Below, one piece after another: positions 1-9,028 of a stretch of 64,000 bases of DNA. The stretch's first letter is position 1. Each line of letters starts with the position of its first letter. Location: assembly GCF_010119975.1 (NCBI RefSeq), contig NZ_CP048222.1:8284501-8348500 (forward strand), in the 5' to 3' direction. Below the pieces are notes generated by a model that ran no database searches, was not told where the DNA came from, and saw only the letters and a list, made by a program, of their open reading frames with translations. The DNA comes from Rhodocytophaga rosea (GTDB taxonomy: Bacteria > Bacteroidota > Bacteroidia > Cytophagales > 172606-1). The translations under genes and the position numbers were made by a program.

Positions 1-856
1 TGTACGGATAAAAACTGCAGCATATCTTCAATGCTAGACTGCATGCCTGCTGAAGGGGCTAATACATCAAAATCCCAGTGAGGGGTAAGTTTGCCTTTGG
101 CCGTATATCCGGGTAACAAGCGGCTTTGCTGTGCGGCAGATACTGTAATTCTGGTATCTGATAATGATAAGGGGATCAGCACTTTCTCCTGCAACAGATC
201 GCTGTAAGGCAAACCCGATTTTACAGACAAACTATGGCCTAACAATGCCATACCTATGTGGGAATACTGATAAGTGAATCCGCTTGTAAAGCTAATGGGA
301 TGATTGTTGAGATAGCGATACAAGTGTGACGTGGTATATCTGGCATAAGGATTTTTGGGGTGAAGCCATGTTTTGAGATTGGATGGATTTTTAGGAAATC
401 CTGCTGAATGGGTAGCCAGGTTACAAAGTACCATTGAAATTACCTGGTCGTTGGCAAGCGGATCGCAGGCATATAAAGAATAGCCGGAACCGATGGGTTC
501 ACACTCCAGTTTCTGGTACACAGGCAAATGTTGTCCGGGCAAAAGCTCCTGAACCGGAGTTTCTAAATTTACTTCACCCAGTATAGCCATCCGGGCCAGT
601 AAGGTAGTGGTAAATAAACTACTCAGTTCGCCGATCTCAAACAAAGGGTTTGTTATCGGGTTTCCTTTGTCATCTGCCCTGCTCCCTACATAGATCACCC
701 GTTTCTGACCTTTATCAGTAATTACCCTATGGCTATTGTATGGTTCTTTCCGGCCAGATAAGGTTTTACCATACTTTCAATATTGTTGCTGTTTTCAGAC
801 TGGGCAGAAGCATACAGGAAGGTGGCCAGCAAAACAAAGGTGAGGAGCGCTTTCAT
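1..856 (-). pseudogene. beta-lactamase-fold serine hydrolase homologue, frameshifted and cut by the window edge
   Basis: Reading leftwards from the ATG at 856, the product starts with a signal peptide (MKALLTFVLLATFLYASAQ) and stays in frame for about 43 codons, ending ...KNHTIAIG followed by TAA. The downstream frame, entered at GTA ATT ACT (VITDKGQKRVIYVG), is then open without a stop to position 1. Adding one C to the CCC run at 725-727 would join the two into one protein resembling class C beta-lactamase/serine hydrolases. The active site is also degenerate: where the family has S-x-x-K (IGSVTKTF-like) this reads IGELSSLF, and the second motif YSN reads YSH. It is either a pseudogene or a sequencing/assembly error in a homopolymer. 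The 3' end lies outside the window. Confidence 0.75.
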
Positions 857-970
857 AGTTTAGTGGTTAGGGTTTCAGAAACAAGCATCCCTGGTTTCCA
901 GGGTTGGAGCCTATACCCAAAATTTGCACTAATACGGTCCTGAATAAATGATATTCAACGCCTTGATTTA

Positions 971-982
971 TGATTTTTATCA
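971..982. promoter_or_regulatory. FNR-like box 1 (TGAT-N4-ATCA)
   Basis: TGATTTTTATCA is a perfect TGAT-N4-ATCA dyad, the core recognised by FNR-type members of the Crp/Fnr family. It lies in the 342-bp divergent gap 857-1198 between the broken hydrolase and the universal stress gene. No clear -7 element sits at the preferred spacing in either direction. The rest of the gap shows no gene. Confidence 0.5.
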
Positions 983-1018
983 CCTGAAAATGAAGTAACT
1001 GGTAAGTACACGCCGGTA

Positions 1019-1030
1019 TGATAAATATCA
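1019..1030. promoter_or_regulatory. FNR-like box 2 (TGAT-N4-ATCA)
   Basis: TGATAAATATCA is a second perfect TGAT-N4-ATCA dyad, 48 bp from box 1. An ATAATTTG element at 1065-1072, similar to the Bacteroidetes -7 consensus, lies downstream towards the universal stress gene. Its last base is 47.5 bp from the box centre, one helical turn more than the 36.5 bp seen at other boxes in this window. Confidence 0.5.
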
Positions 1031-1198
1031 TAAAAGGAGATGACGAGCTTCATTTCAGGGATGAATAATTTGGAGGAATTTAGCTGTTAGTTAGTATGCA
1101 ATAGATGCTGAGCGCATAGAATACTCCTTACAAAGCTTATGCGTATTTAAATTTTTATGTAGTACTTATTCATTTTTTAATCTCTATCCCTACCCACT

Positions 1199-2041
1199 AT
1201 GAAAACGACGATTTGTACAACAGATTCCAGCCAGGCGGCTGCAAATGCTGTTACCTATGCTACTACTTTTTGCGAGGCTATGCAGTCAGAATTAGCGTTC
1301 ATGTATAAACAATCGGTAACCAGCTTGTTCACCCATCCACAACAGGTGCAAATGGCTGGGCTGGGTACTATACATGCAGCTGATGCACAAAGAGCAGATA
1401 TAGAATACTCCTATCAGATTGATCCGGAAAATCAGATTCAGCATATCTCTGGTATTGCTCATGCGGCCAGGATGGAGCAGGCAGACTTAATTACCACCGG
1501 CGTTGACAAAGAATTCGGGTATAATGATGTATATAACCAGTTGGTGAGTAACCTGATTACCCAGGCCAAATGTCCGGCTTTGTTCATTCCGGAAGGAGTT
1601 ACATTTAAACCTCTTAAAAAAATCGTACTGGTTATTGACCACGAATTTAATATTACCCACCGGCTTGCATTTATAGCCAGCTTAGCCAGAATATCCGGGG
1701 CTGAAATCCTTTTTTTACAGATCAATACAGGCAGAAACTGGGTTACCGAACATCCGTTTTATACAAGTTCCATCGATATGTACCTGGCGTTCCCGTATCC
1801 TCATACCTCCTTTTATGAAGTGGTACATGAATGTATCCCGGAAGCAATCCGCAATTTTGCAGAGAAAGTACAGGCTGATCTGGTAATTACTGTTCCCAAC
1901 CAGCCCGACCAGTTGCCCTATACACCAGCTACTTCTGTGCATTACGATGAGTATAATGCTCATCGGCTTACTATCCCGTTACTGGCGCTGGATACACAAC
2001 CTAAACAAACAGTGAATATGACTGGCTATCCATTCAATTAA
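1199..2041 (+). CDS. two-domain universal stress protein
   Basis: The 280-residue product has two UspA-like domains in tandem (about 1-145 and 150-270). The N-terminus MKTTICTTDSSQAAANAVTY is a variant of the family's 'PTDFS..A..A' opening. The ATP-binding loop G-2x-G-9x-G(S/T) is not recognisable in either half (first half: TTGVDKEFGYNDVYNQLVSN), so ATP binding is doubtful. It starts a plus-strand series with a membrane protein and an AI-2E permease, with gaps of 40-65 bp. Two FNR-like boxes upstream suggest redox or low-oxygen control, as known for Usp proteins in other bacteria; this is inference. Confidence 0.85.
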   Translation: MKTTICTTDSSQAAANAVTYATTFCEAMQSELAFMYKQSVTSLFTHPQQVQMAGLGTIHAADAQRADIEYSYQIDPENQIQHISGIAHAARMEQADLITTGVDKEFGYNDVYNQLVSNLITQAKCPALFIPEGVTFKPLKKIVLVIDHEFNITHRLAFIASLARISGAEILFLQINTGRNWVTEHPFYTSSIDMYLAFPYPHTSFYEVVHECIPEAIRNFAEKVQADLVITVPNQPDQLPYTPATSVHYDEYNAHRLTIPLLALDTQPKQTVNMTGYPFN

Positions 2042-2106
2042 GCCAGTTTCATCCATTTATCACTACCTAAACTGACCAATCACAGGAAGCAACTACATTT
2101 CCTACT

Positions 2107-2604
2107 ATGTTGATCGCATATATTATTTCTAACCTGGCAGCCGTAATTCTGGCCCTTTGCAGCTGGAAATGGCCACTAGCCAGCCGGTTTTTATATGCCC
2201 TTTTATTTGGCTGGGCTTGCTGGTTCAACCTATTAACCAGTATACATACGCCGGAAGTATATCTGTCGTATGCGGAGGGTGCCCTTTTACCCGTATACAA
2301 AACTTTTATTACAGGTTACTTCGCTGCGCACATTACTCTATTTGTATCCTTTATTGCTGTAAGTCAGGGATTGATTGCAATTTCTCTGCTGCTAAAAGGA
2401 ATCTTATTCAAAACCGGAGTTATTGGAGCAACCATTTTTCTGGTTAGCATAGCGCCCCTGGGAATAGGATCTGCATTTCCTGCTTCTCTGATTATGGCAG
2501 CAGGGATGTGGCTATTATTGAAGAACAAAAATTCCAGGTATCTATGGCAAGCACCGGTACAAGCGGCTATCAGCCCTAAAATACCAGAAAGAAAACTGGT
2601 TTAA
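2107..2604 (+). CDS. multi-pass membrane protein of unknown function
   Basis: The 165-residue protein is almost entirely hydrophobic, with about four to five membrane helices (near 1-20, 25-47, 75-100, 103-120 and 122-138), and a short polar C-terminal tail (about 140-165). I recognise no family with confidence; size and layout resemble DoxX-like quinone-associated membrane proteins. It follows the universal stress gene by 65 bp and precedes the AI-2E permease by 42 bp on the same strand, so co-transcription is likely. Confidence 0.7.
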   Translation: MLIAYIISNLAAVILALCSWKWPLASRFLYALLFGWACWFNLLTSIHTPEVYLSYAEGALLPVYKTFITGYFAAHITLFVSFIAVSQGLIAISLLLKGILFKTGVIGATIFLVSIAPLGIGSAFPASLIMAAGMWLLLKNKNSRYLWQAPVQAAISPKIPERKLV

Positions 2605-2646
2605 TTTCCGGCTTTCTTTTTAATTGCCTGATATACCTGTTCAACC

Positions 2647-3771
2647 ATGCTTAGCGGTAAATTTACCTATAGCCGATACCTCGAATTTGTACTGGCACTG
2701 GCCTTGCTGCTCTACTGGGGAAGATCATTGTTTATTCCGCTTTCCTTTGCCTGGCTGCTGAGTATTTTATTATATCCCTTGTGTAAAAAACTGGAACTCA
2801 AAGGTATTTCCCGGAGCCTTTCCATTGCATTGTCTTTATGTGTAGTGGTGCTACTGGTAGCTAGTTTGGTATTTCTGGCTGGATGGCAACTTTCCAGGCT
2901 TCAGGGACAGGTTCCTGCCATGGCTTCCAAATTTTCATTGCTGTTGCAACAATTTCAGAAATGGGTGCTGGATACCCTGCATATTTCTCTGGATCAGCAG
3001 ATCAACTGGTTTGAACAAACGCTAATGAGCACCGGTAATAACCTGGGCGGTTTACTTACAGGCACGATCGGTATAACAGCAGATTTTCTGCTTTTTATAG
3101 TGATCGTACCCTTATTTGCGGCTTTAATATTGTCTTACCGGCGTTTACTGGTTCAGTTTCTATATGCCCTGCTTCCGGTACAATCGCATACCCAGACACT
3201 TGGCGTACTGAGTAAAACCATTACTATTTACCATAACTATGTAAAAGGCCTGTTACTCATTTACCTGATCGTAGCTGTGCTCAATAGCCTGGGATTATAT
3301 GTGCTGGGAATCGAACATGCTATATTATATGGTACGCTTGCCTCTATCCTCACCATTATTCCCTATGTGGGCATTGCCATTGGCTCCTTGCTGCCTATCA
3401 CGCTTGCCTGGCTCAGTTACGATTCTATATGGTATCCGGTGGGGGTAATTCTGTGGTTCATGTTTGTACAGTATCTGGAGGCAAATATCATTTTCCCCTG
3501 GATTATTGGCCAGCGTCTCAAGGTAAATACCCTGGTTTCGCTGATCGCCCTTTTTGTGGGAGGTATTATATGGGGCGCTTCGGGCATGGTGCTGTTTCTT
3601 CCATTTGTAGCTATACTTAAAATTATTGCCGAAAACATTCCGGAATGGAAAGCCCTGGATATTCTGCTGGGTCCGGAAAGACCGCAAGAGGCTGTTTCCG
3701 GTAATAAAAAGCAAGTTGTTACAAAAACAAAACTGCCTGAGGCGGCTTCTGCCCCTTCACAAGAAAACTAA
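2647..3771 (+). CDS. AI-2E family (PerM/UPF0118) transporter
   Basis: The 374-residue inner-membrane protein has the PerM/TqsA layout: two N-terminal helix pairs (about 10-45 and 55-85), a soluble stretch with amphipathic helices (about 88-135), then further membrane helices. The family's conserved IIPYVGIAIGSLLP segment is near residue 240-252, followed by a YLEANIIFPWIIG motif. The C-terminal tail (about 345-374) is polar. Family members are reported to export small molecules or exchange Na+ and H+; the substrate here cannot be told. It is the third gene of the series that starts with the Usp gene at 1199. Confidence 0.85.
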   Translation: MLSGKFTYSRYLEFVLALALLLYWGRSLFIPLSFAWLLSILLYPLCKKLELKGISRSLSIALSLCVVVLLVASLVFLAGWQLSRLQGQVPAMASKFSLLLQQFQKWVLDTLHISLDQQINWFEQTLMSTGNNLGGLLTGTIGITADFLLFIVIVPLFAALILSYRRLLVQFLYALLPVQSHTQTLGVLSKTITIYHNYVKGLLLIYLIVAVLNSLGLYVLGIEHAILYGTLASILTIIPYVGIAIGSLLPITLAWLSYDSIWYPVGVILWFMFVQYLEANIIFPWIIGQRLKVNTLVSLIALFVGGIIWGASGMVLFLPFVAILKIIAENIPEWKALDILLGPERPQEAVSGNKKQVVTKTKLPEAASAPSQEN

Positions 3772-3891
3772 AGCCTATTATTATTTTTCCTACACCTAGT
3801 CCGCATTCAAATTTATTATTTTTTCGTCTTTTCTATTCAGCTCATCCAGCCAGAAATTATATGTTGTTCACTCCTTTCAATGAATTAACTT

Positions 3892-5067
3892 ATGGTACGC
3901 ATTATTTTTTCCATCTTATTACTCGCTTATGGGCTTATCCATCTTTTAGGATTTGTACAGGCTTTCCGGCTTACTAACATTGAAGGGGTGTATTTAAAAT
4001 CCTGGGCCTCTTTTATGACTGATTCACCTAAACTGGCAGGCACATTATGGTTTCTGGCTTTTCTGCTGTTTTTAGGGGCTACGCTGCTTTTCATCCTAAA
4101 AAAAGAAATCTGGTGGGCACTTGCTTTGACAGCGGTTGTTTTATCGCAAATACTGATCATTCTTTACTGGCAGGAAGCAAAATCCGGCACTATTGCCAAT
4201 GGATTGATTGTAATAGGCATCATCCTGGGATATTCGGCCTGGCATTTCAACCGGATGGTAACGGCTGAAATCAATACATTTACTGCTCATGCACAATATC
4301 CGGCGCAACTCATTACCAGTGACATCATTTCCCGGCTTCCAGCTCCTGTTCAACAATGGCTCACCCGTTCAAATATCGTGGATAAACAAACCATTCACAC
4401 CGTATATCTGGAACAAAAAGGACAGATGCGAACCACGCCGGAGGGCAAATGGATGGCTGTTGAAGCCAAAGAATATTTTACGGTACAAAATCCCGGATTT
4501 TTATGGATTGCCGATGTAAAAGCAGCCCCCTTTATTCACCTGGCTGGCAGAGATAAGTATGAAAACGGCCAGGGACATATGCTTATCAAAGCCCTGTCGC
4601 TGATTACGGTAGCCGATGCACATGGAAAAGAAACTGACCAGGGTACCATGCTGCGGTACCTGGGAGAAATGGTCTGGTTTCCTTCGGCGGCACTCAGCGA
4701 GTACATCACCTGGGAAACCATAGATGCCAGTTCTGCCAGAGCCACCATGAGCTATGGCGGCATTAGCGCTCCGGGCATTTTCCGGTTTTCAGCGCAGGGA
4801 GATGTTGAAAGTTTTGAAGCGCAACGCTATTATAGCCGCAAAGCAGGAGCAACCCTGGAAAAATGGCTGGTTACCATAGATAAACACAGCTTTAAAGAAT
4901 TCGGAGGAATCCGGATACCTGCCAGATCAACTGTAACATGGCAACTACAAACCGGCGATTTTACCTGGTTTCAACTTGATATTACCCATATAGCCTATAA
5001 TCAAAACGTAAGTCTCATCCCTGCTGCTCAACCAAAACCCATTCCTGTTACTCAGAAGCAAAAATAA
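3892..5067 (+). CDS. membrane-anchored DUF6544-type protein
   Basis: The 391-residue protein has about four N-terminal membrane helices (roughly 1-25, 45-70, 75-95, 100-120), then a soluble domain from about residue 145. That domain shows the pattern I associate with DUF6544: LPAPVQQWLTRS, a QKGQMR strand, PGFLWIADV, AGRDKYENGQGHM, DQGTMLRYLGEMVWFPSA and a late YYSRK strand. Function is unknown. The domain often occurs alone, so the fused membrane section is worth noting. A 120-bp gap separates it from the permease upstream, so it may have its own promoter. Confidence 0.75.
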   Translation: MVRIIFSILLLAYGLIHLLGFVQAFRLTNIEGVYLKSWASFMTDSPKLAGTLWFLAFLLFLGATLLFILKKEIWWALALTAVVLSQILIILYWQEAKSGTIANGLIVIGIILGYSAWHFNRMVTAEINTFTAHAQYPAQLITSDIISRLPAPVQQWLTRSNIVDKQTIHTVYLEQKGQMRTTPEGKWMAVEAKEYFTVQNPGFLWIADVKAAPFIHLAGRDKYENGQGHMLIKALSLITVADAHGKETDQGTMLRYLGEMVWFPSAALSEYITWETIDASSARATMSYGGISAPGIFRFSAQGDVESFEAQRYYSRKAGATLEKWLVTIDKHSFKEFGGIRIPARSTVTWQLQTGDFTWFQLDITHIAYNQNVSLIPAAQPKPIPVTQKQK

Positions 5068-5123
5068 GTGGGCAAAAAATCTCATAAACCAGGTAATCTG
5101 GCATTTTTCCCAGGAAAAATAAA

Positions 5124-5135
5124 TGATATACATCA
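5124..5135. promoter_or_regulatory. FNR-like box upstream of second universal stress gene
   Basis: TGATATACATCA is a perfect TGAT-N4-ATCA dyad centred 98 bp before the ATG at 5228. The octamer at the spacing seen elsewhere (5159-5166, TGATAATG) matches the -7 consensus poorly, so promoter geometry is less clear here than at 9060-9071. Confidence 0.55.
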
Positions 5136-5227
5136 TCAGTTTCTATGATTAAGGTAATTGATAATGGCTAAGGCAGGCAGTAATTTTAACCTGTTGTTCA
5201 TAGGAAAAGCTTGTAAAACTTAATGGT

Positions 5228-6064
5228 ATGAAAACGATTGTATGTCCTACTGATTTTTCGGCTTGTGCAAATAATGCAGTTGTGTATGCCAACCAGCTGG
5301 CAAATAAAACACAAGCCCGGCTTGTTTTAGTGCATTCTACGTTTGTTCCGGATGCCATGCCTTATGCCGGTATTTCGGTGCATGCAGCTACTTCTACGTA
5401 TGGGGAAGAAATGATGTACCAGGACCGGCTGGTGAATCTTTGCCAGGAATTGAAAAAACAAAATCCGAATTCGCTGGTCGCTTATGCAACCAAAGTAGGG
5501 TACCGGCCGGTTACCGATGAAATCGCCCATGTTGCCAACACAGAAAATGCAGACCTGATTGTAATGGGCACTACCGGCGCCCATGGCCTGAAAGAAATAG
5601 TGCTGGGCTCAAACACAGCCGATGTGATCGAAATCAGCAGACGGCCATTGCTGGTTGTACCGGAACAGGCTTCTTTTGCACCAATCAAACATATTATTTT
5701 TGCAGCTGACCTTACCAGAGAACATCCGGCTAATATAGCGCTTACTGTTGAATTGGCTACCTTATTCGGGGCGCATATTAGCTTTCTGCATGTGTTGAGA
5801 GAGGATAATTTTATGACGGGCACAACCGCAAAGATCGAATACAGCCATAGATTTTCAGGCATCGGATATGATAAGGTGAGTTTTCATACGCAGGAAGATG
5901 AAAATATTGAACGGGGAATACTTACGTTCGGTAAGACACATAAAGCCGATCTGATAGTGATGGTGAATCATCAGCAGAGTTTCTGGAGGTCTGTTTTCAG
6001 TAACAGCCACACCAAAGAAATGGCTTATCACACCACCATTCCTTTACTGGCCATTCATGATTAA
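5228..6064 (+). CDS. two-domain universal stress protein with intact ATP loop
   Basis: The 278-residue protein has two Usp domains. The first begins MKTIVCPTDFSACANNAVVYA and ends with GTTGAHGLKEIVLGS, an exact G-2x-G-9x-G-S nucleotide-binding loop, followed by RRPLLVVP. The second (about 150-278) starts KHIIFAADLT and lacks a clear loop. Usp proteins of this type bind ATP and raise survival under starvation or oxidative stress. It is a single-gene unit, with an FNR-like box upstream and a strong terminator downstream. Confidence 0.9.
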   Translation: MKTIVCPTDFSACANNAVVYANQLANKTQARLVLVHSTFVPDAMPYAGISVHAATSTYGEEMMYQDRLVNLCQELKKQNPNSLVAYATKVGYRPVTDEIAHVANTENADLIVMGTTGAHGLKEIVLGSNTADVIEISRRPLLVVPEQASFAPIKHIIFAADLTREHPANIALTVELATLFGAHISFLHVLREDNFMTGTTAKIEYSHRFSGIGYDKVSFHTQEDENIERGILTFGKTHKADLIVMVNHQQSFWRSVFSNSHTKEMAYHTTIPLLAIHD

Positions 6065-6181
6065 AGAACAGGAAACGATATGTTAAATAATGATATTTTT
6101 TTCACTCACTCTACCCAAAAGCCATAGCCAGGCATGATAAGGAAACTTTAATTGGGTGATTTTTTGGTGAGTATTTTTTAT

Positions 6182-6207
6182 AAAGCGGATGAAAGTCCGC
6201 TTTTTTT
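6182..6207 (+). terminator. rho-independent terminator after Usp gene
   Basis: AAAGCGGA pairs with TCCGCTTT across a 6-nt loop and runs into seven T residues. It lies 118 bp after the Usp stop codon at 6064. The rest of the gap 6065-6441 shows no gene. Confidence 0.85.
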
Positions 6208-6441
6208 CTTTATTTCTGTACTATTTTCACAAAAAACCTTTGCTGTCTGATTTCCCTGATCTTAGTTTGGCACGGTATATTATTATGCATATAAAATCCT
6301 GATTTACAACAAAATGCTGACAATTAGAGATAAACTATTCATAACGATTTAATGTATGCCAAATACAGTTTGAGCTACACAATAGGGTATGGCATTGGCT
6401 AAGAAATAGACAAGTGTTTATTTAGGATGGAATCACCTCCT

Positions 6442-6543
6442 TTATAAAGCGGTATTCATCGCCAGAAGCATGAGAACCGTGATAGCCAGCAGCATGTATC
6501 CGGCAACATACCATATTTTCATGGCAATATTTTGAGCAGTCAT
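6442..6543 (-). CDS. possible 33-residue single-pass membrane peptide
   Basis: From the ATG at 6543 the frame encodes MTAQNIAMKIWYVAGYMLLA followed by a hydrophobic run ending NTAL. That is one predicted membrane helix with a short polar head; a shorter start at 6522 gives 26 residues. A longer in-frame start at 6636 exists but adds an unlikely N-terminus. It lies about 200 bp downstream of the minus-strand Usp gene. No family is recognised and there is no clear ribosome-binding site, so confidence is low. Confidence 0.35.
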   Translation of the reverse strand: MTAQNIAMKIWYVAGYMLLAITVLMLLAMNTAL

Positions 6544-6739
6544 GGCTTTGGAAAGATTTGGGAAGAGGTAAATTATTGATCTGTAAAACAAGTATGTACC
6601 GGCTGTAAAGCAGTGCCGTACCAGAGGGCTAATCAAAGATTAAATGTATAGATTTTTCCTGATAATTGAAAAGCCCTCAATGCTATTAATTTTCTTTCGT
6701 AGATTCTCATTCACAATCACTTATGAACACTAAGCTATT

Positions 6740-7567
6740 TTACGCATGATTTGGCAACACAAGTAAGGGAATATGCATTTGCCAGATCAGTTTACGGGTG
6801 GTACTTCTGTTGAAAAGAATATCCCATATTCCGTGTTCACGAGGTACCAATGCCAGTAAATCAGCCTGAAAAGTCTGTATCCGCTGCAATATTCCTTCCG
6901 TAATATCATCCCGTTCTACAAAGGCATAAGAATGAGCAACTCCTTTTAGCATCCGGTCGAGATACTGGCCGGTTTGCACCCGTTCTCCTATTTTTCCGGC
7001 TACCATTTCCGGCTCTTCAATATGCAGCACCTCAATTTCTCCGCCAGATCCCAAAGCTAAATCTCTCAGAACAGGTAGTTTCGTCTGGCCAGTCAGGTAT
7101 TGGTATTCACAGGCTAACAGCATATGTTTCAGTGGCTTGAAAGTAGCTTCCTGAGGAACTATCAGTAGCGGGTAATTAGCATATTCCATTACAGTAGTAG
7201 TTGTGCTTCCAACTAATAAACGTTCGGCCGTACTAAGGGCATGCATTCCAATCACAACCAGCTCAGCTTGTTTTTGCTTTACCAGTTCATCCAGTATCTC
7301 CGGCAAATGTCCAGTGGTGGCAATTTTATCTACCTCTATTCCATAGGTTTCTGTAAGCTGCTCAGCCAGAAGAGTTAATTTCTCTTCATGTTCAAGGGCC
7401 ATCCGGTTTACAGAATTTACTTCAAGCGTAGTGGAAATAAGTGTTGGCCGCTGAAAGACGTGCAATAAAATAAGTCCGGCACGTAACGTTTTGGCTAACT
7501 GTCCAGCATAGTCAGTGGCATGTATTGCCGCAGCAGAATAATCGGTGGGAACAATAATGGTTTTCAT
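6740..7567 (-). CDS. two-domain universal stress protein
   Basis: The 275-residue protein has tandem Usp domains. The first opens MKTIIVPTDYSAAAIHATDYA; its loop reads GMHALSTAERLLVGS, keeping the first G and the final GS but with A in place of the second G, so nucleotide binding may be weakened. The second domain starts near residue 145 (KHMLLACEY). It is the last gene of a likely minus-strand operon: flavodoxin (8973), SDR (8420), Usp (7567), with gaps of 13 and 97 bp. Confidence 0.88.
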   Translation of the reverse strand: MKTIIVPTDYSAAAIHATDYAGQLAKTLRAGLILLHVFQRPTLISTTLEVNSVNRMALEHEEKLTLLAEQLTETYGIEVDKIATTGHLPEILDELVKQKQAELVVIGMHALSTAERLLVGSTTTTVMEYANYPLLIVPQEATFKPLKHMLLACEYQYLTGQTKLPVLRDLALGSGGEIEVLHIEEPEMVAGKIGERVQTGQYLDRMLKGVAHSYAFVERDDITEGILQRIQTFQADLLALVPREHGIWDILFNRSTTRKLIWQMHIPLLVLPNHA

Positions 7568-7664
7568 GATATATAAGTTTGAAATATTTGTTCTCTGGTA
7601 TTTGTTCAGGATTCAATGATGTGACAAACTAGTAGAATGGTATGGATATATTAAGTGTTTTGCT

Positions 7665-8420
7665 CTACCCGGCTATCCATCCTCCATCCACAGGCATCGC
7701 ATGACCAGTTACAAAAGAAGCGGCATCGGAACATAACCAGACTACTGCCTCCGCTACTTCGGAAGGTTCCCCCATCCGGCCTACCGGTTCCATGCTCTCA
7801 TACTGTTTTTCTACTTCTTTTGCTTTACCGGTAACCCGGTCAATCATCGGCGTTCTGATCACCCCTGGACAAACGGCATTAACACGTATACCGGATTTTG
7901 CATTTTCCAGAGCGGCTGTTTTGGTAAGTCCGACTACGGCATGTTTGCTGGCTACATATGCTGGCAGGCCAGGAAAACCTATAAGCCCGGCTACAGAGGC
8001 ACAGTTTACGATCATACCCTTTCCTTGTTTATGCATCTGGGCAATTTCATATTTCATACACAGCCATACACCTGTCAGGTTTACCCCAATGGTTTTATTC
8101 CAGTTTTCTACTGTACAATCCTGAATAGGCGCAGTTGCCCCTTCGATACCAGCATTATTGAAAGCAAAATCGATTTGGCCAAAGGTATCAATCACCTTCG
8201 CCACCATCGCTTCCACCTGACTGGGCTGAGATACATCACATTTGATAAACAGGGCCTCACCTTTCATTGCACGAATCTGATTCAGGGTTTCCTGGTCTTC
8301 CACCCAGTCAACTAAGGCTACTTTGGCACCTCTGACAGCAAAGGCAATGGCTGTAGCCTGGCCTATGCCAAAACTAGCGCCCGTTACAATGGCTACTTTG
8401 TCTGAAAATATTTTTTCCAT
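7665..8420 (-). CDS. short-chain dehydrogenase/reductase
   Basis: The 251-residue classical SDR has the dinucleotide motif TGASFGIG (13-20), acidic residue D38 after the second strand (favouring NAD(H)), NNAG at 88-91, and the catalytic set S142, Y155 and K159 in NCAS...YVASK. It closely resembles glucose 1-dehydrogenase/cyclopentanol dehydrogenase-type SDRs, but the substrate cannot be named from sequence. It lies between a flavodoxin and a Usp gene on the same strand, suggesting a redox or stress role. Confidence 0.88.
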   Translation of the reverse strand: MEKIFSDKVAIVTGASFGIGQATAIAFAVRGAKVALVDWVEDQETLNQIRAMKGEALFIKCDVSQPSQVEAMVAKVIDTFGQIDFAFNNAGIEGATAPIQDCTVENWNKTIGVNLTGVWLCMKYEIAQMHKQGKGMIVNCASVAGLIGFPGLPAYVASKHAVVGLTKTAALENAKSGIRVNAVCPGVIRTPMIDRVTGKAKEVEKQYESMEPVGRMGEPSEVAEAVVWLCSDAASFVTGHAMPVDGGWIAG

Positions 8421-8433
8421 GTGTATATTCTGA

Positions 8434-8973
8434 TTAATGAGTGTATTGACAGTTTGCAGTGTTAGTGTGGGTATAATGGGTAATAGACTGGATGAGTGGC
8501 ATCAGATGTAATTGGTTTACCTCATTGTAATCAGTAAGCATGCGCTTTCGCTGGGTGCCATCTTTTGTAAACATCGCACCCATACGAAGCAAGATTTTAT
8601 CCAGCCAGGAAAGGTTTGCATAGGTGAGTTTTCTGGGAAGAAAAAAGATTTCAGTATTACGCCGGATTTCTGCCGGTACATTTGCCACTACAAAACTTTC
8701 CAGTTTTTCCTTCTCTTCTACTGGTGTGCCTGATACCACGAACAGAAATAGCTTTTTGTCCCTGATCAGGGAAATATTTTGTTGGAGCCAGTCTCTGATC
8801 TGAAACTTGCCTATATACACAGAGGTGCCCATAACCAATAGTTCTGTCTGGGAGAACTGACCGCTGGAAAGTTGTTCTGGTAAAACGGCTGGCAGGTTCA
8901 GGGCTTTACTCAGCCAGCTGGCATATTGGTCAGTAGCACCGTATTTTCCTTTGTAAATGATAAGTCCTTTCAT
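8434..8973 (-). CDS. flavodoxin-domain protein (HemG-like)
   Basis: The 179-residue protein starts MKGLIIYKGKYGATDQYASW. The YKGKYGAT segment is the FMN phosphate-binding loop of flavodoxins, here of the long-lived type seen in menaquinone-dependent protoporphyrinogen oxidase HemG and related proteins. The middle carries a typical LLVMGTSVYIGKFQ strand-loop. It could be a protoporphyrinogen oxidase or a general flavodoxin; the C-terminus is not diagnostic. It is the first gene of the flavodoxin-SDR-Usp unit and is preceded by an FNR-like box. Confidence 0.8.
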   Translation of the reverse strand: MKGLIIYKGKYGATDQYASWLSKALNLPAVLPEQLSSGQFSQTELLVMGTSVYIGKFQIRDWLQQNISLIRDKKLFLFVVSGTPVEEKEKLESFVVANVPAEIRRNTEIFFLPRKLTYANLSWLDKILLRMGAMFTKDGTQRKRMLTDYNEVNQLHLMPLIQSITHYTHTNTANCQYTH

Positions 8974-9028
8974 GGCTTTAGGATTAGATGGTTTTACTTA
9001 AGAGTAGTGTGTGAGAATAATTGCTACG

